Assembly: GCA_017509755.1 (NCBI GenBank)
Contig: JAFWOY010000010.1
Coordinates: forward strand, 1 to 64,000
Length of the DNA stretch: 64,000 nucleotides
From: Bacteroidales bacterium
GTDB taxonomy: Bacteria > Bacteroidota > Bacteroidia > Bacteroidales > UBA932
Reading direction: 5' to 3'
Shown here: positions 25,646 to 36,140 of the stretch, in pieces
Layout: every line of letters starts with the position of its first letter
Position numbering within the stretch: position 1 is the stretch's first letter
Translations under genes and position numbers: made by a program
The notes under the pieces: model-generated
Seen by the model: the letters and a program-made list of their open reading frames with translations, nothing else
Database searches by the model: none
What the model was told of the DNA's origin: nothing

Positions 25646-28600
25646 TTACCAGCGTTTGTCACCATAGCCCTTGAACGCAGCCTTCAGCGTAAACTTGCCC
25701 ATAGCAGGATCGCCGGAGAAAGGCGTCTCTTCGACCACCGTACCGGCAGCGGCAATGTCGTCTTCAGCCATCGTGTTCCACCAGCTGAAGCCTTCAGCGG
25801 TCTCGATGTCGAAGAAGAGGTTGTCGGTGATGTACGGATGGGCGATCTTTTCGGAAGCCGTGCTCACGAGTTTCGGGAAGCCGTTCGAGTTGGACGGGGC
25901 TTCGGCGGCACGGTGCATGGCGGCGAAGATGTTCTTGCGGACCACGATACGACGGGCGGCCGCTTCGAGCGAAGCCGGTCCGACCGAGGTCGTGGAACGC
26001 ACGTGCATGATGCCGTTGTTGTCCTTGCTGTCCACAGCGCAGAGGTTGTAGAAGGTGTTGTTTTCTACGTTCACGGCGCCGCAGAGAACGCCGGCGTCGA
26101 TGCGGACGAAGGTGCGGATGCCGTTGTAGAACGTGTTGTTCTTCACCTCGACCCGACGGACAGCGCCCTTGCGGAAGTCTATGAAGTCGCCGCTGGTGCC
26201 GTAATCGTGCACCAGCAGGCCGCTGACCTGGAGCGAAGTCACATCAGACTCGCCGGAACCGCTCACGAGACGGTTGTTGAAGCCGGTGACCTCGCAGTCT
26301 TTCAAGATGATGTCACCGATCACGGCGGCGCCGTCGATGTCAATCATGTTGCCGATCTTCTTCTCGGAGCCGTCCACGGTATAAGTGCCGTTGATCTTGA
26401 GGTTCTCCAGTGCGAAGTTGCCTTCGGTCATGGCGAGTTTGAAGCCGCCCACGAATTCGGGCTGGAGGCCGTTGCGGCTCAGACCGCGCAGGTACAGTCC
26501 CTGGCTCAGGACAAGGCTGCCCGCATCGGCATCGGCTGCGGAAGTGATGTCATACACACCGTACTGGAGGGCGATGTGCGTCTTGCCGGCGGCAATCGCG
26601 CCCAGCAGGCCTTCCACATCGGAGACGGTGAAAATGTCACCGCCGGCCGGCGAGTGCTTGATCCAGCGGGGATCGCCCACTTTTTCGCTCGCCACCAGGT
26701 CGTGGACCACCGTAAAGTCACCGGAGGCCGCATCCTTGAAGACGTCGGCCGAAAGGACTACGCCGAAGCCGGCCGTGGCCACGGCTTTCTCGGAGTAGGC
26801 CCACCAGCTGTAGTTTTCATTGGTATCATCCACGGCGCTGAAATAGTTGTGGCTGAAGTTCGGCAGCGCGATGGCCGAGGAAGCCTTGCTCACGAGCTTC
26901 GGGAAGCCCTGCGGGTTGGACGGTTCCTCCGCCGCGCGTTTCATGCCGGCGAAGAGGTTGTTGCGTACGATTACGGCGTTCGCCCCGGTTACCGAGGTGC
27001 TGCGGATGTGGAAAATACCGTTGTTGTCCTTGCTGTCAACGGAGCTCAGGTTGTAGAACGTATTGTTCTCCACCACGATGGAACTGCACACCACAGCCGC
27101 GTCGATACGGGCGAAGGTACGGATACCATTGGCAAAGGTGCTCTTCTCAACCCTGAGTGCCGTCAGGCCGCCCTTGCGGAAGTCGATGAAATCGCCGCTG
27201 GTGCCCATATCGGTTACTACAGCGTCACTGATGACCAGTGACCCGACCATGGAACTCTCCTTGTCCTGGTAGAACAGGCGGTTCTTGTAACTGCGGATGA
27301 CCACGTCACTGAGCGTTGCGGATGTCACGGAAGCACCCTCCTGCACATAGAAGGCGTTGTCAATCTCACCGGCGCCGTCGAGGGTGATGCCCTTGACGGT
27401 AAAGTGGGTGGTCCCGGAGCCCAGTTCGAACTTGCCTTTGACCGTGGCGCCCTTGCCGCCCTGGATCGTCAACGGATTGTTGAGCACGACGGCGGCGGCA
27501 GACAGGTCATAGTTGCCGTCCTCGAGGGTGATGGACTTCTTGCCGGCTGAAATGGCGGTCAGCAGGGCGTCCGCGTCGGAAACGCTGATCTCCGACGAAG
27601 GCATGCTGCCGGCGGCCGGATTCCAGCGGGGATCGCCCACGCCGGCATTCATCATCACGCCGTTGGTGAGCGTGAAGTCGCCGTTTCCGGCATCCACGCA
27701 AGGATCGGCGGGCAAGATGGCACCACCGTCGGCCATCGACTCTTCTTTCGTCACGTAAGCCCAGAAGCTGTAGGCTGAACGCTCTTCCCTGTCCTCACAA
27801 TTGTAATAGTAGTTGTTGGAGAAGGTGATCGGCGTGATGCCGCCCTTGCTGCGGAGTTTCGGGAAGCCCGCTGCATTTTCAGGATCGGTATCCATGAGGA
27901 TCGAATAGAAGAAGTTGTTGGCCACTTCGTAACGGTTCAGGCCGCTGCCGGCCGCGCTGCGGATGTGGAAAATACCATTGTTGTCCTTGCTCGAGGCGTT
28001 CGTGGCCACCTTGTAGAAGGTGTTGTTGCGGATGACAGCCGTATTCATCTCGTGACCGGCGTCGGTGCGGATGAAGGTACGGCAGCTGTTCGCCACGGTG
28101 TTGTTCTCGAACTGGAAGTTATGGTGGGCACCGGCACGCATGTCGATGAAGTCGGCGCCGGCAGAGCATTCGTCAATGAGGTTGCCCTTGAAAATGACAT
28201 ACTGGATGTTCGATGCGGCTTTTCCGGAGTTGTCGTACAAAGCCTTCGTGCCGTGGAGGTAGCTGTCGTAGATGGCCACCGTATCAGCCACAGGGGCCGC
28301 GTTGGTCTTGTCATCCACCAGGACAGAGGTACCGTCGCCCACGAATTCGAGGTTGCTCAGGATTACGCTGCCGCCGATCTCGCCGCTCAGGGTAATCGAG
28401 GCCGTGACTTTGGTCTTGGCATCACCGTTGGACTGTCCCTTGAGATGCAGCGGGGCATTGACCGTCATGGCGCCGATTTCATACGGCGTATCGCTGTATT
28501 TGAGCGTGATGGCATCCTTGCCGGCTGCAATGGCATTGAGCAGGTCTTCGACACTGGCGACCACGAATTCCTCATCGCCACCGCTGCCGCCTGCAGGCAA

Positions 28601-31033
28601 GACAGCGAACGTGGCCACACCGGCCGCGGACTCCGTGTTGTAGATGTCATCTTTCGTCGGATTGGCGTAAACCTCGACCTTGTAGCTGCCCGGATCGAGC
28701 ATGCCGGTGGTCTTGCCTTCGATGGTATAGGAGGTCTCCTCCACCGTGTAGGTCTTGCCGCTGAACACCACGGAATAGCTGCCTGCGTTCTCGACCGGAT
28801 CCCAGCTCACAACAATGTCCGTAGCTTCGCCCTGCGTCATCGCCGCAGGAGCCGTCTTCGGCTCGGGGGTCGGCATCGCCGTGTTGACCGGGGTCACGTC
28901 GGTGGACCAGGCGAGCTGTTCGAGGCTGACAGGGCCGGAAGGATAGATGTAGATCATCGACTCTTCGGTGATCGAGTTGATGACGATCTTGGTCGCATTG
29001 TCCATTTCAGACAGTGCGGACACACCGCCCTTGAGCGAGATCTCACCGCCCTCGACCGGGCCGACGCCCACCACGAAGTGGCCGCCCTTACCCTGCGGAT
29101 CCTGGGCCTTGATGACCACCGAACCCGGCGCGTTCACCTTGAACATCAGATTGTTGACCGTCGGAACGCCCCTGCGGTCGGTCACAGCTCCGGTCTGGAA
29201 GTTCAGCATGCCGCCGTCCACCACGATCGGATAGGCGTCGGTCGTATTGATGAAGAGCTGGTCGCGGACCATCTGCTTTTTGATCGTACCCGAGAATAAC
29301 TTGGCATTGGCCAGGTTCCAGGTATGGTTGCCTTCGATGACGTTCAGCGTCAGGTCTTCCGGCTCTTCCACATAGGGAGACCACCACTTGGAAGCGCCCA
29401 CACCCTTGCCGGCGATTTCGGAATCAGGCAGGATGTTGAACAGGGCGGCAGCCGCATTGTAGCAGGGATCGTCAGCGAGGATCGTACCGGCCGCATTGGC
29501 CTGGGTGAAGTTGGCCGTGAAATAGGTCACGGAACCGTCATCCCCCACGGGCAGGTTGTAGAACCAGTTGTTCGCGGCGCTCACGCCCATGTCCGAAGCC
29601 GGAACGTATTTCGCGTTGGCGCTGGCCAGGACGGCCTTGCCCGTCATGTTGAGGAACAGGTTGTTCTTGAAGGAGAACGAGCCCGGCGTGATCTGGAGGC
29701 CGAAGACACCCGCATTGTTGGCGTTGTCCACGAAGTTCAGGTTCTGGAGCGTGTTGTTCTCGAACACCAGGTTGCCCAGCGTGCCTGCGTCAAAGCGGAC
29801 GAACGTACGCATGCCCTGATAGATCGTGTTGTTGACGAAGGCCAGTTTCGAGAAATTGGAAGCCTGGCGGATGTCGAACACGTCACCGCCGACCGTACCG
29901 TCGGGGTTGATGTTGCTGATCTCGCAGCTCTCATACACCACGTCGCCGAAATCCATGTTGTTACCCCACTCGTACATCAGACCTTTGGTGTAGTTCGTGA
30001 TGATACAGTTCTTGAAGGTAACGTTGCCGATGTTCTTGCCCTTGAGCGTGCCCCCGTTCTTGTTCTGCATCGTGAAGCCGAAACCGGAAGGCGAAGCGGC
30101 CGTCGGATTACCGTTGAGTTCCACGTCCTCGAAATAGAGGTCGTTGCCGGAAACCCAGGCATCGGAGAAGTGGAACTCGCCCTGCAGGACCGGCTTGCTG
30201 CCGTCTGCGGCACTCTGGCCGATGAGGGTGAATCCGTTGTTGATGTCGAGTGCCTCGATGGCATACGGGGATCCGTCCATCGACAGGGCGATCTTGGCGC
30301 CCGGCGTCTGGATGGCATTCAGCAGGGCCTCAACCGAGGAGACGACCGTAAAACTCTCCGTATCGGCGGTAGTCCAGGCCGTCACCTGACCACGCTGTGC
30401 ACTCAGGTAGTAGAGGGTAAATACATACTCCGTAGAAGGCTGCAGGCCCTCAAAGCCGGCAGTAGCCGTCTCTTTGAGGCTATCGTCCAGCGTGAGGGTG
30501 CCAAGCGGCTCCTCGGAACCAGGGTATGCATAGGTGATATGGGTCACATCGAGATAGTCCTCGACATCCTTTGACCATACCAGCTGGATGGCGCCGGGAG
30601 TGCGGGCGGAAACTTTCAGGAAGAGGTTGTCCTTGACAGCGAACGTCTTGATGGCCTTGTCATAGACCGCGACCTTGGAATCGTTCTTGTGGGACGCTGT
30701 CGCCTGCACGGTGAAATAATAGGTGCGGTCCGCATCCAGTTTCTTCTGGTAAGGCACGTTGGACGGGGACACCGATTCGGTGAGATACGTCTGCGTCATC
30801 GCCGCATCGGTATAGACCGTAAAGAGGTAGCTGTCTGCGTCCTTGGAGACGTCCCAACTGAAGGTGACCACGTCTCCGAGAGACGAATTCACCTTCGCGT
30901 CGAGGTTCATCGGCTCCAGGCAGCGGTTCAGGTCGAGCGTCGTAATCTCGTCGAACGGCGTGTCGCAGGCACTCAGGCCCAGCGCAACCACGACCGCTGC
31001 AAGCGCATATTTCAATGATTTGAGATGTTTCAT
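25646..31033 (-). CDS. Giant surface lipoprotein with FN3 and four beta-helix (DUF4957/DUF5123-like) modules
   Basis: 1795 residues from MKHLKSLKYA (an ATG four codons upstream is equally possible). Lipobox LSAC. Two FN3-like domains occupy about 35-230. Four repeats follow, each starting with a signature such as VEDLLNAIAAGKDAITL, ADALLTAISAGKKSITL or VEGLLGAIAAGKTHIAL and each followed by beta-helix coils with NNTFYN and SGDFIDFRKG motifs. Another FN3-like insert (about 720-805) divides the first from the second. Modules two to four are clearly recent duplications. It occupies the SusE position directly after SusD, so it is probably a pectin-binding surface protein; a lyase-type active site was not recognised. 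Confidence 0.82.
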   Translation of the reverse strand: MKHLKSLKYALAAVVVALGLSACDTPFDEITTLDLNRCLEPMNLDAKVNSSLGDVVTFSWDVSKDADSYLFTVYTDAAMTQTYLTESVSPSNVPYQKKLDADRTYYFTVQATASHKNDSKVAVYDKAIKTFAVKDNLFLKVSARTPGAIQLVWSKDVEDYLDVTHITYAYPGSEEPLGTLTLDDSLKETATAGFEGLQPSTEYVFTLYYLSAQRGQVTAWTTADTESFTVVSSVEALLNAIQTPGAKIALSMDGSPYAIEALDINNGFTLIGQSAADGSKPVLQGEFHFSDAWVSGNDLYFEDVELNGNPTAASPSGFGFTMQNKNGGTLKGKNIGNVTFKNCIITNYTKGLMYEWGNNMDFGDVVYESCEISNINPDGTVGGDVFDIRQASNFSKLAFVNNTIYQGMRTFVRFDAGTLGNLVFENNTLQNLNFVDNANNAGVFGLQITPGSFSFKNNLFLNMTGKAVLASANAKYVPASDMGVSAANNWFYNLPVGDDGSVTYFTANFTQANAAGTILADDPCYNAAAALFNILPDSEIAGKGVGASKWWSPYVEEPEDLTLNVIEGNHTWNLANAKLFSGTIKKQMVRDQLFINTTDAYPIVVDGGMLNFQTGAVTDRRGVPTVNNLMFKVNAPGSVVIKAQDPQGKGGHFVVGVGPVEGGEISLKGGVSALSEMDNATKIVINSITEESMIYIYPSGPVSLEQLAWSTDVTPVNTAMPTPEPKTAPAAMTQGEATDIVVSWDPVENAGSYSVVFSGKTYTVEETSYTIEGKTTGMLDPGSYKVEVYANPTKDDIYNTESAAGVATFAVLPAGGSGGDEEFVVASVEDLLNAIAAGKDAITLKYSDTPYEIGAMTVNAPLHLKGQSNGDAKTKVTASITLSGEIGGSVILSNLEFVGDGTSVLVDDKTNAAPVADTVAIYDSYLHGTKALYDNSGKAASNIQYVIFKGNLIDECSAGADFIDMRAGAHHNFQFENNTVANSCRTFIRTDAGHEMNTAVIRNNTFYKVATNASSKDNNGIFHIRSAAGSGLNRYEVANNFFYSILMDTDPENAAGFPKLRSKGGITPITFSNNYYYNCEDREERSAYSFWAYVTKEESMADGGAILPADPCVDAGNGDFTLTNGVMMNAGVGDPRWNPAAGSMPSSEISVSDADALLTAISAGKKSITLEDGNYDLSAAAVVLNNPLTIQGGKGATVKGKFELGSGTTHFTVKGITLDGAGEIDNAFYVQEGASVTSATLSDVVIRSYKNRLFYQDKESSMVGSLVISDAVVTDMGTSGDFIDFRKGGLTALRVEKSTFANGIRTFARIDAAVVCSSIVVENNTFYNLSSVDSKDNNGIFHIRSTSVTGANAVIVRNNLFAGMKRAAEEPSNPQGFPKLVSKASSAIALPNFSHNYFSAVDDTNENYSWWAYSEKAVATAGFGVVLSADVFKDAASGDFTVVHDLVASEKVGDPRWIKHSPAGGDIFTVSDVEGLLGAIAAGKTHIALQYGVYDITSAADADAGSLVLSQGLYLRGLSRNGLQPEFVGGFKLAMTEGNFALENLKINGTYTVDGSEKKIGNMIDIDGAAVIGDIILKDCEVTGFNNRLVSGSGESDVTSLQVSGLLVHDYGTSGDFIDFRKGAVRRVEVKNNTFYNGIRTFVRIDAGVLCGAVNVENNTFYNLCAVDSKDNNGIMHVRSTTSVGPASLEAAARRIVVRKNIFAAMHRAAEAPSNSNGFPKLVSTASEKIAHPYITDNLFFDIETAEGFSWWNTMAEDDIAAAGTVVEETPFSGDPAMGKFTLKAAFKGYGDKRW

Positions 31034-31045
31034 TTTTACTCGCAT

Positions 31046-32875
31046 TTAGATACTGTCGTAGCCATAGTCGTTCTTGATGTAACCCTGGCTGTTGGTCATA
31101 GTGTCGTTGAAGATGGGCCAGAACATGTACTGTTCGGGGTTACGATAGTAGATGCCCTTGATCCGGTCATAGTAGAAGCCGCTCTTCTTGCCGTCGTCAT
31201 ATTTGTTGACATAACCGGTCGATACTTCGGCACCGGAAGGAATCTCCTCACCGGCCTTCAGGAAGGTGATGTCGATCGATTTCTCGTCGGCGGCCAGCGT
31301 GTAGCAGATGTCACCGGACAGGTCGCTGTAGTCACCCTGCAGGTCGCGGAGGGCCAGCATGTCGTCAGCAGCCTCGTCCAGTTTGGCCTTGAGCAGGTTC
31401 CAGCGGATAAGGTCTGCCTTGCGGAGGAACTCGCCGCAGAATTCAAGAGCGCGCTCGTCCACGATGGCATTGAACATCGCTTCTTTGGAAGAGATACCGG
31501 CCACATAGGCCTCCGCCTCTTCCCAGTGGTCACCGTAAGCACGCTCACGGACTTCCTGGAGGCAGTTCTTCGCATACGTCAGGTCACCCTGGTCATTGGC
31601 GATCTCGGCCGCCATCAGGAGAATGTCAGCGTAACGCATCACGACCGGCTTGATGCCGTCATCGTTGCCGCCCGTATAAGGCTGGGCATCCATCCATTCG
31701 AAACGGTATTTACCGAAGAACCATTTGGCAATGCCGGCCGGTTCGATGGAGTTGTCCTTGTTCCACTTGTAGTTGACACAGGTCACATCGCGGCGCAGGT
31801 CATTGTCGCCATACTTGAAATACAGCGTAGGGACCGGACCCGCATCACCGCCACGGCTCACACCACCCGAAATGCTGGCGCCCTCGGAATTGATGGCGAA
31901 GGTAAAGTTCCAGCGGCCACGGCCGGCGCCGAACGGAATCACGTACAGCGTCTCACTGCCAGGACCCGCCGTGAGGTTCAGCATATTGTTCTGCTTGTAC
32001 CAGTAGAGTTCGAAGTCCGGTTCAAGACTGGCCGAACCCGAAGAAATGGCGTCCTTCAGGTAGTTGAGCGCCTTCGGATATAGTGCGCTCTTCTGGAGTT
32101 CGGCATCGCTGGTGAGGCGGACGGAACCCAGGTCACCGGTTCCGACCATGCCGTCATCCGGACGGAGGGCATATCCGGAAGCCATCAGGGCGATGCGGGC
32201 ATAGAGACCTTCCGCAAAAACCTTGTTGACCCGGTCGGCACGGGAAGTGGCATCCGTCTGGCCCGGATACGGGATGTACGGAATCGCTTCTTCGAGGTCG
32301 GCCAGGATCTGTTTGAAGATCACGTCGCGGCTCTCTTTGGGCGCATAGATCGTGGAACTCTCCAGGGAGGTAAAACGGGCCGGGACGTCGCCCCAAGCCT
32401 TGATCAGGTCATAATAGATCATGGCACGGAGGGTCAATGCTTCACCGAGCAGGTACGCCATGTCGGCATTGTTCTCGATGTCACCGTATTCACGGATGCC
32501 TTCGATAACGAGGTTGGCCCGTTCGATACCCATGTACATCAACGGGAAAGGACCGTTGGAGAGGTTCAGTTGGGCGTTGTTCGGTTCACACTGGTAGCCG
32601 GCGATGTCACTCTTTCCGTCACCGGGCTTGTAGGTGTTGTACCATTCAATATCGGTATTGAAACCATACCACGGAAGGAAACGTCCGCGATAGGAGTTCA
32701 CTTCGCAGAAAGTCTCGGTGATGCCGAAGATCGTCCCCTCTGCCAAGCCATAGTTCGAGAAAACCGTAGCCGCGTCGAAAGCAGAAGGAGATTCCGCATC
32801 CAGAAATTTCTCGCAGGAAGTGCCGAGTGTCAGCAGCACGACGGTGCTGAGGATATAGGTGAATATCTTTTTCAT
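31046..32875 (-). CDS. susD: SusD/RagB family surface glycan-binding lipoprotein
   Basis: 609 residues from MKKIFTYILSTVVLL; lipobox GTSC. The SusD TPR core has the usual N-terminal CEKFLDAESPSAFDAATVFS and inner segments AEALTLRAMIYYDLIKAWGDVPARF-like (here LLGEALTLRAMIYYDLIKAW), with the C-terminal VDERALEFCGEFLRKADLIRW. It caps the partner TonB-dependent channel and binds pectic oligosaccharides. The start lies 14 bases after the SusC stop. Confidence 0.95.
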   Translation of the reverse strand: MKKIFTYILSTVVLLTLGTSCEKFLDAESPSAFDAATVFSNYGLAEGTIFGITETFCEVNSYRGRFLPWYGFNTDIEWYNTYKPGDGKSDIAGYQCEPNNAQLNLSNGPFPLMYMGIERANLVIEGIREYGDIENNADMAYLLGEALTLRAMIYYDLIKAWGDVPARFTSLESSTIYAPKESRDVIFKQILADLEEAIPYIPYPGQTDATSRADRVNKVFAEGLYARIALMASGYALRPDDGMVGTGDLGSVRLTSDAELQKSALYPKALNYLKDAISSGSASLEPDFELYWYKQNNMLNLTAGPGSETLYVIPFGAGRGRWNFTFAINSEGASISGGVSRGGDAGPVPTLYFKYGDNDLRRDVTCVNYKWNKDNSIEPAGIAKWFFGKYRFEWMDAQPYTGGNDDGIKPVVMRYADILLMAAEIANDQGDLTYAKNCLQEVRERAYGDHWEEAEAYVAGISSKEAMFNAIVDERALEFCGEFLRKADLIRWNLLKAKLDEAADDMLALRDLQGDYSDLSGDICYTLAADEKSIDITFLKAGEEIPSGAEVSTGYVNKYDDGKKSGFYYDRIKGIYYRNPEQYMFWPIFNDTMTNSQGYIKNDYGYDSI

Positions 32876-32888
32876 CTTCAGGAACGGA

Positions 32889-35800
32889 TTAGAAAGAAAG
32901 GTTGACACCGGCTACGAAACCGATGCTCTTGGGATAAGCGGAATAGTCCACGCCCGGAGTAAGCGGGGTGGCACGGCGTGTATCGACCTCCGGATCATAA
33001 CCCGAGTATTTCGTCAGGCAGAAGAGGTTGGTACCGGTCACATAGACGCGGACCCGGCGGATGTGGGCTTTCTTCGTCAAGTCTTCGGGCAAGGTATAAC
33101 CGAGCGTCGCGCTCTGCAGACGGAGGAAGGAGGCATCTTCGACAGCCCAATCGCTGAAGACGGCGGTGCCGATGGCGGGCGACCACATGGTCTTGCCGGC
33201 ATTGACGCTCTTGAGCTGGGCAGCATCGGTGATGAGTTCACCTGTCGTCCAGTCGATGTTGGTCCAGCGGTTGTCCAGGTTCATCATATCGATGAGGTTT
33301 CGGTTGTTGAACTTGCGCGAGGAGGTGAACTCCACCTTGTTGGCGTTGTACACCTGGTTGCCGATCATATAGTTGAAGTTCGCGCTGAAATCGAAGCCAT
33401 AGGCATAACCGCTCAGCGAGAAACCGCCCGTGAAGTCAGGGCTGGCGTTGCCGATGACCTTGCGGTCAGCGACCGTGACCTTGCCGTCACCGGTGAGATC
33501 CTTGAGTTTCATGGCGCCCGGCATCAGATAGGTCGAGCCGATGACAGCGGAATTGTCCACCACACCGCTCTTGAGCACCCATTTTCCGCCCGTATATTCG
33601 AAATCGTCGGCAGAATAGAAGCCGTCATTCACATAGCCGTACATGTTGCCGAGCGGCTGGCCGACCTGCACGATGTAGTCGTCGCCGATTTCCGTCGAAG
33701 CCCAATAGGACTGCGCGGTGATCGACTCGAGACCGCCGAGGTCGGTGACCCGGTTCACGTTGTAGGCGATGTTGCCACTGATGTTCAGCGAGAAATTCTT
33801 CTTTTCGATGATCGGGGCGTTGAGGGTCAGCTCCACACCACGGTTGCGGGTGGAACCGATGTTACGGTACTGGCTGTCGTAGCCGGAACCGGTGATCGGG
33901 AAGTTGATGAGCAAGTCTTTCGTATCGTTCTGATAAGCTTCGATGCTACCGCTGAGGGCACCGCGGAAGAAGCCGAAGTCCAGACCGATGTTGTGCGTGT
34001 AGGTCGTTTCCCAAGTCAGGTCGGGATTGTTCATCACCTTGCCGGCCATCCAGTAGTTTGCGCTCTGGCTGAGCCAGGCCGTAGTCGTAGAGGAATACTG
34101 CTTGACAAGCAGACCGGACGGGATGTTGTTGTTACCGGCGGTACCGAAGGAGTAGCGGAGTTTCAGCTGGTCGATCCAGCGGGTCTCCGACATGAACGGT
34201 TCGTTGGAAATCGTCCAGGACACGGCCGCAGACGGGAAGAAGCCCCAGCGGTTGCCCTTGGCGAACTTCGAAGAACCGTCGGCGCGGAGCGTGACACCCG
34301 CAGAATAGCGGCGTTTGTAGTCGTAGTTGACGCGACCGAAGAAGGAAAGGAGTTTATCGTCCGGATTATAATAGTTGTTGGTCGAAGCCGGCGTACCGGA
34401 AGAGAGGAAATTCCAGGCCATCGGCGCATCGTAGAAGGTCGGCAGGCCGTCCACCATCATGGTGAGCGTGTTGCTCTTGGTGATGGTCATTTCCTCACCA
34501 AGGAGGGCCGTCAGGTTATGGTCCTCGCCCAGCAGGTCGGCAAAGCTGTAGTTCAACGTATTGGTATTGCGATAGCGGTCACGGAACGCTTCCTTGTGCT
34601 GGTTGGACGGCGTATTCTTCACCGTCGAGTTGTTGGCTACATAATAAGTGGTCAGGCCATAGAAGCGGTCGTCCATCTGGCGGTAGTCTTCGAGACCACC
34701 CTCGATCTTGAGGGTCAGGTTGTCGATGATCTGCCAATTGAAGGCGGCGTTTGCGTTCAAGGTCTTGCGGAGACGCTTGGAGTCATTGTCGGCCACCGAC
34801 AGCAGCGGCGGCGCATTGTCGCCGTAGTCCTGCTCCTCGTCCACGCCCTGGATGGTGCTCTGGAGTGGAATCGGGGAATAGGAAACAGCATGTTTCAAAC
34901 GGCCGTTGCCGGAAGTCGTACCGGTATCGTTGATACCGTTGGCACCGGAGCCACGCACGTTCGTACGGGAATAACGCACGTTGACATCGATGCTGGTCGT
35001 CTTGGAAGTCTTGAAGTTACCCTTGAAATTCAGGTTGTCGCGGGAATAATTGGAGCCGGCCATGATGGCCTTGTCGCCCATGTGGGCATAGCCAAGCGTC
35101 CAGTTGTGGTTTTCACCGCTGCCGCTGATGGAGAAATCGGTGCTGAACGATGTCCCCGCCTTGCCGAAGACGGCGTCAACCCAGTTGTTGCCGACCAGTC
35201 CGGTATAGAGGTCCATATCGTCAAACGTGCCGAAGAACGGTTCGTAGTAGGTGCTGGTGTTGTTGCGGATCGTCGCCAACTCATACTGGAACTTCACGTA
35301 GTTCTCGGGATTCATCGCGACGATGGCGCCGCGGTTGGCCATTTGCTTGCGGCCATAGTAGGCATTGACCTTCACGGAAACGCGCTCGCCCTTGTCGGCG
35401 CTCTTCGTCGTGACGATGACGACGCCGTTGGCACCACGGCTACCGTAGATAGCGGTGGAGAAGGCATCTTTCAACACGTCGATCGACGCGATTTCCGAAG
35501 AGGAGATGTCGTTGATGGATTCCACCGGGAAGCCGTCCACGATGTAGAGCGGGCTGTTGTCCTGGGTGATGGAACCGCCGCCACGGACGCGGATTTTGAT
35601 GTCGGCATCCGGATCACCTTCGGTCGTGACGACCGACACACCGGCCATCTTACCGGAAAGGGCCTGGCTGACCGTCGTTACCGGCTGTTCGGCGATCTTG
35701 TCGCTGTTGACGGAGGACACGGAACCCAGGAGGTCACGACGTTTGACTGTGGCATAACCCACCACGACGACTTCGTCGAGGAAGGTCTGGTCGGCGGCCA

Positions 35801-36086
35801 TCACGATGTCGATCTTCGTACGGCCGTCGATGGGTACCACCTGGTTTGAAAAACCGATGTACGAGAACACCAGATTGACTGCATCTGCGGGCACTGTGAG
35901 CGAATAGTCGCCGTCGATACCGGTGATGGTACCGATCTGCGTCCCTTCCACCATGACACCGGCACCGATGAGCGGCTCACCCGTTTCATCGGTCACGACG
36001 CCCGTGATGGTCGTCTGGGCCGAAAGCGACCAGGCGACGCCCAAGCAGAGAAGCGCAAGAAGGAGTTTCTTTGCTGGATTTTTCAT
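32889..36086 (-). CDS. susC: SusC/RagA family TonB-dependent outer-membrane transporter
   Basis: 1065 residues. Signal peptide, then a carboxypeptidase-regulatory-like domain (about 25-105: ITGVVTDETGEPLIGAGVMV), the TonB-linked signature DEVVVVGYATVKRRDLLGSV, plug domain (about 115-240, with SIDVLKDAFSTAIYGSRGAN) and a 22-strand barrel ending GFVAGVNLSF. It imports pectin fragments with the adjacent SusD. A 54-base gap separates it from the pectate lyase gene upstream; no clear promoter is seen there, so it is likely part of the long operon. Confidence 0.96.
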   Translation of the reverse strand: MKNPAKKLLLALLCLGVAWSLSAQTTITGVVTDETGEPLIGAGVMVEGTQIGTITGIDGDYSLTVPADAVNLVFSYIGFSNQVVPIDGRTKIDIVMAADQTFLDEVVVVGYATVKRRDLLGSVSSVNSDKIAEQPVTTVSQALSGKMAGVSVVTTEGDPDADIKIRVRGGGSITQDNSPLYIVDGFPVESINDISSSEIASIDVLKDAFSTAIYGSRGANGVVIVTTKSADKGERVSVKVNAYYGRKQMANRGAIVAMNPENYVKFQYELATIRNNTSTYYEPFFGTFDDMDLYTGLVGNNWVDAVFGKAGTSFSTDFSISGSGENHNWTLGYAHMGDKAIMAGSNYSRDNLNFKGNFKTSKTTSIDVNVRYSRTNVRGSGANGINDTGTTSGNGRLKHAVSYSPIPLQSTIQGVDEEQDYGDNAPPLLSVADNDSKRLRKTLNANAAFNWQIIDNLTLKIEGGLEDYRQMDDRFYGLTTYYVANNSTVKNTPSNQHKEAFRDRYRNTNTLNYSFADLLGEDHNLTALLGEEMTITKSNTLTMMVDGLPTFYDAPMAWNFLSSGTPASTNNYYNPDDKLLSFFGRVNYDYKRRYSAGVTLRADGSSKFAKGNRWGFFPSAAVSWTISNEPFMSETRWIDQLKLRYSFGTAGNNNIPSGLLVKQYSSTTTAWLSQSANYWMAGKVMNNPDLTWETTYTHNIGLDFGFFRGALSGSIEAYQNDTKDLLINFPITGSGYDSQYRNIGSTRNRGVELTLNAPIIEKKNFSLNISGNIAYNVNRVTDLGGLESITAQSYWASTEIGDDYIVQVGQPLGNMYGYVNDGFYSADDFEYTGGKWVLKSGVVDNSAVIGSTYLMPGAMKLKDLTGDGKVTVADRKVIGNASPDFTGGFSLSGYAYGFDFSANFNYMIGNQVYNANKVEFTSSRKFNNRNLIDMMNLDNRWTNIDWTTGELITDAAQLKSVNAGKTMWSPAIGTAVFSDWAVEDASFLRLQSATLGYTLPEDLTKKAHIRRVRVYVTGTNLFCLTKYSGYDPEVDTRRATPLTPGVDYSAYPKSIGFVAGVNLSF

Positions 36087-36140
36087 AGGGTACTGTTGTT
36101 AAAAATGAATAATGGATTAGTTAATTGTTGTGTTTCTTGT

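Noticed and set aside
24356..27241. 961-codon plus-strand open frame
   Set aside because: Antisense to uxaC and the beta-helix lipoprotein. Its Val/His/Gly-rich translation has no family pattern.
32859..35849. 996-codon plus-strand open frame
   Set aside because: Antisense to SusC, whose motifs are unmistakable.
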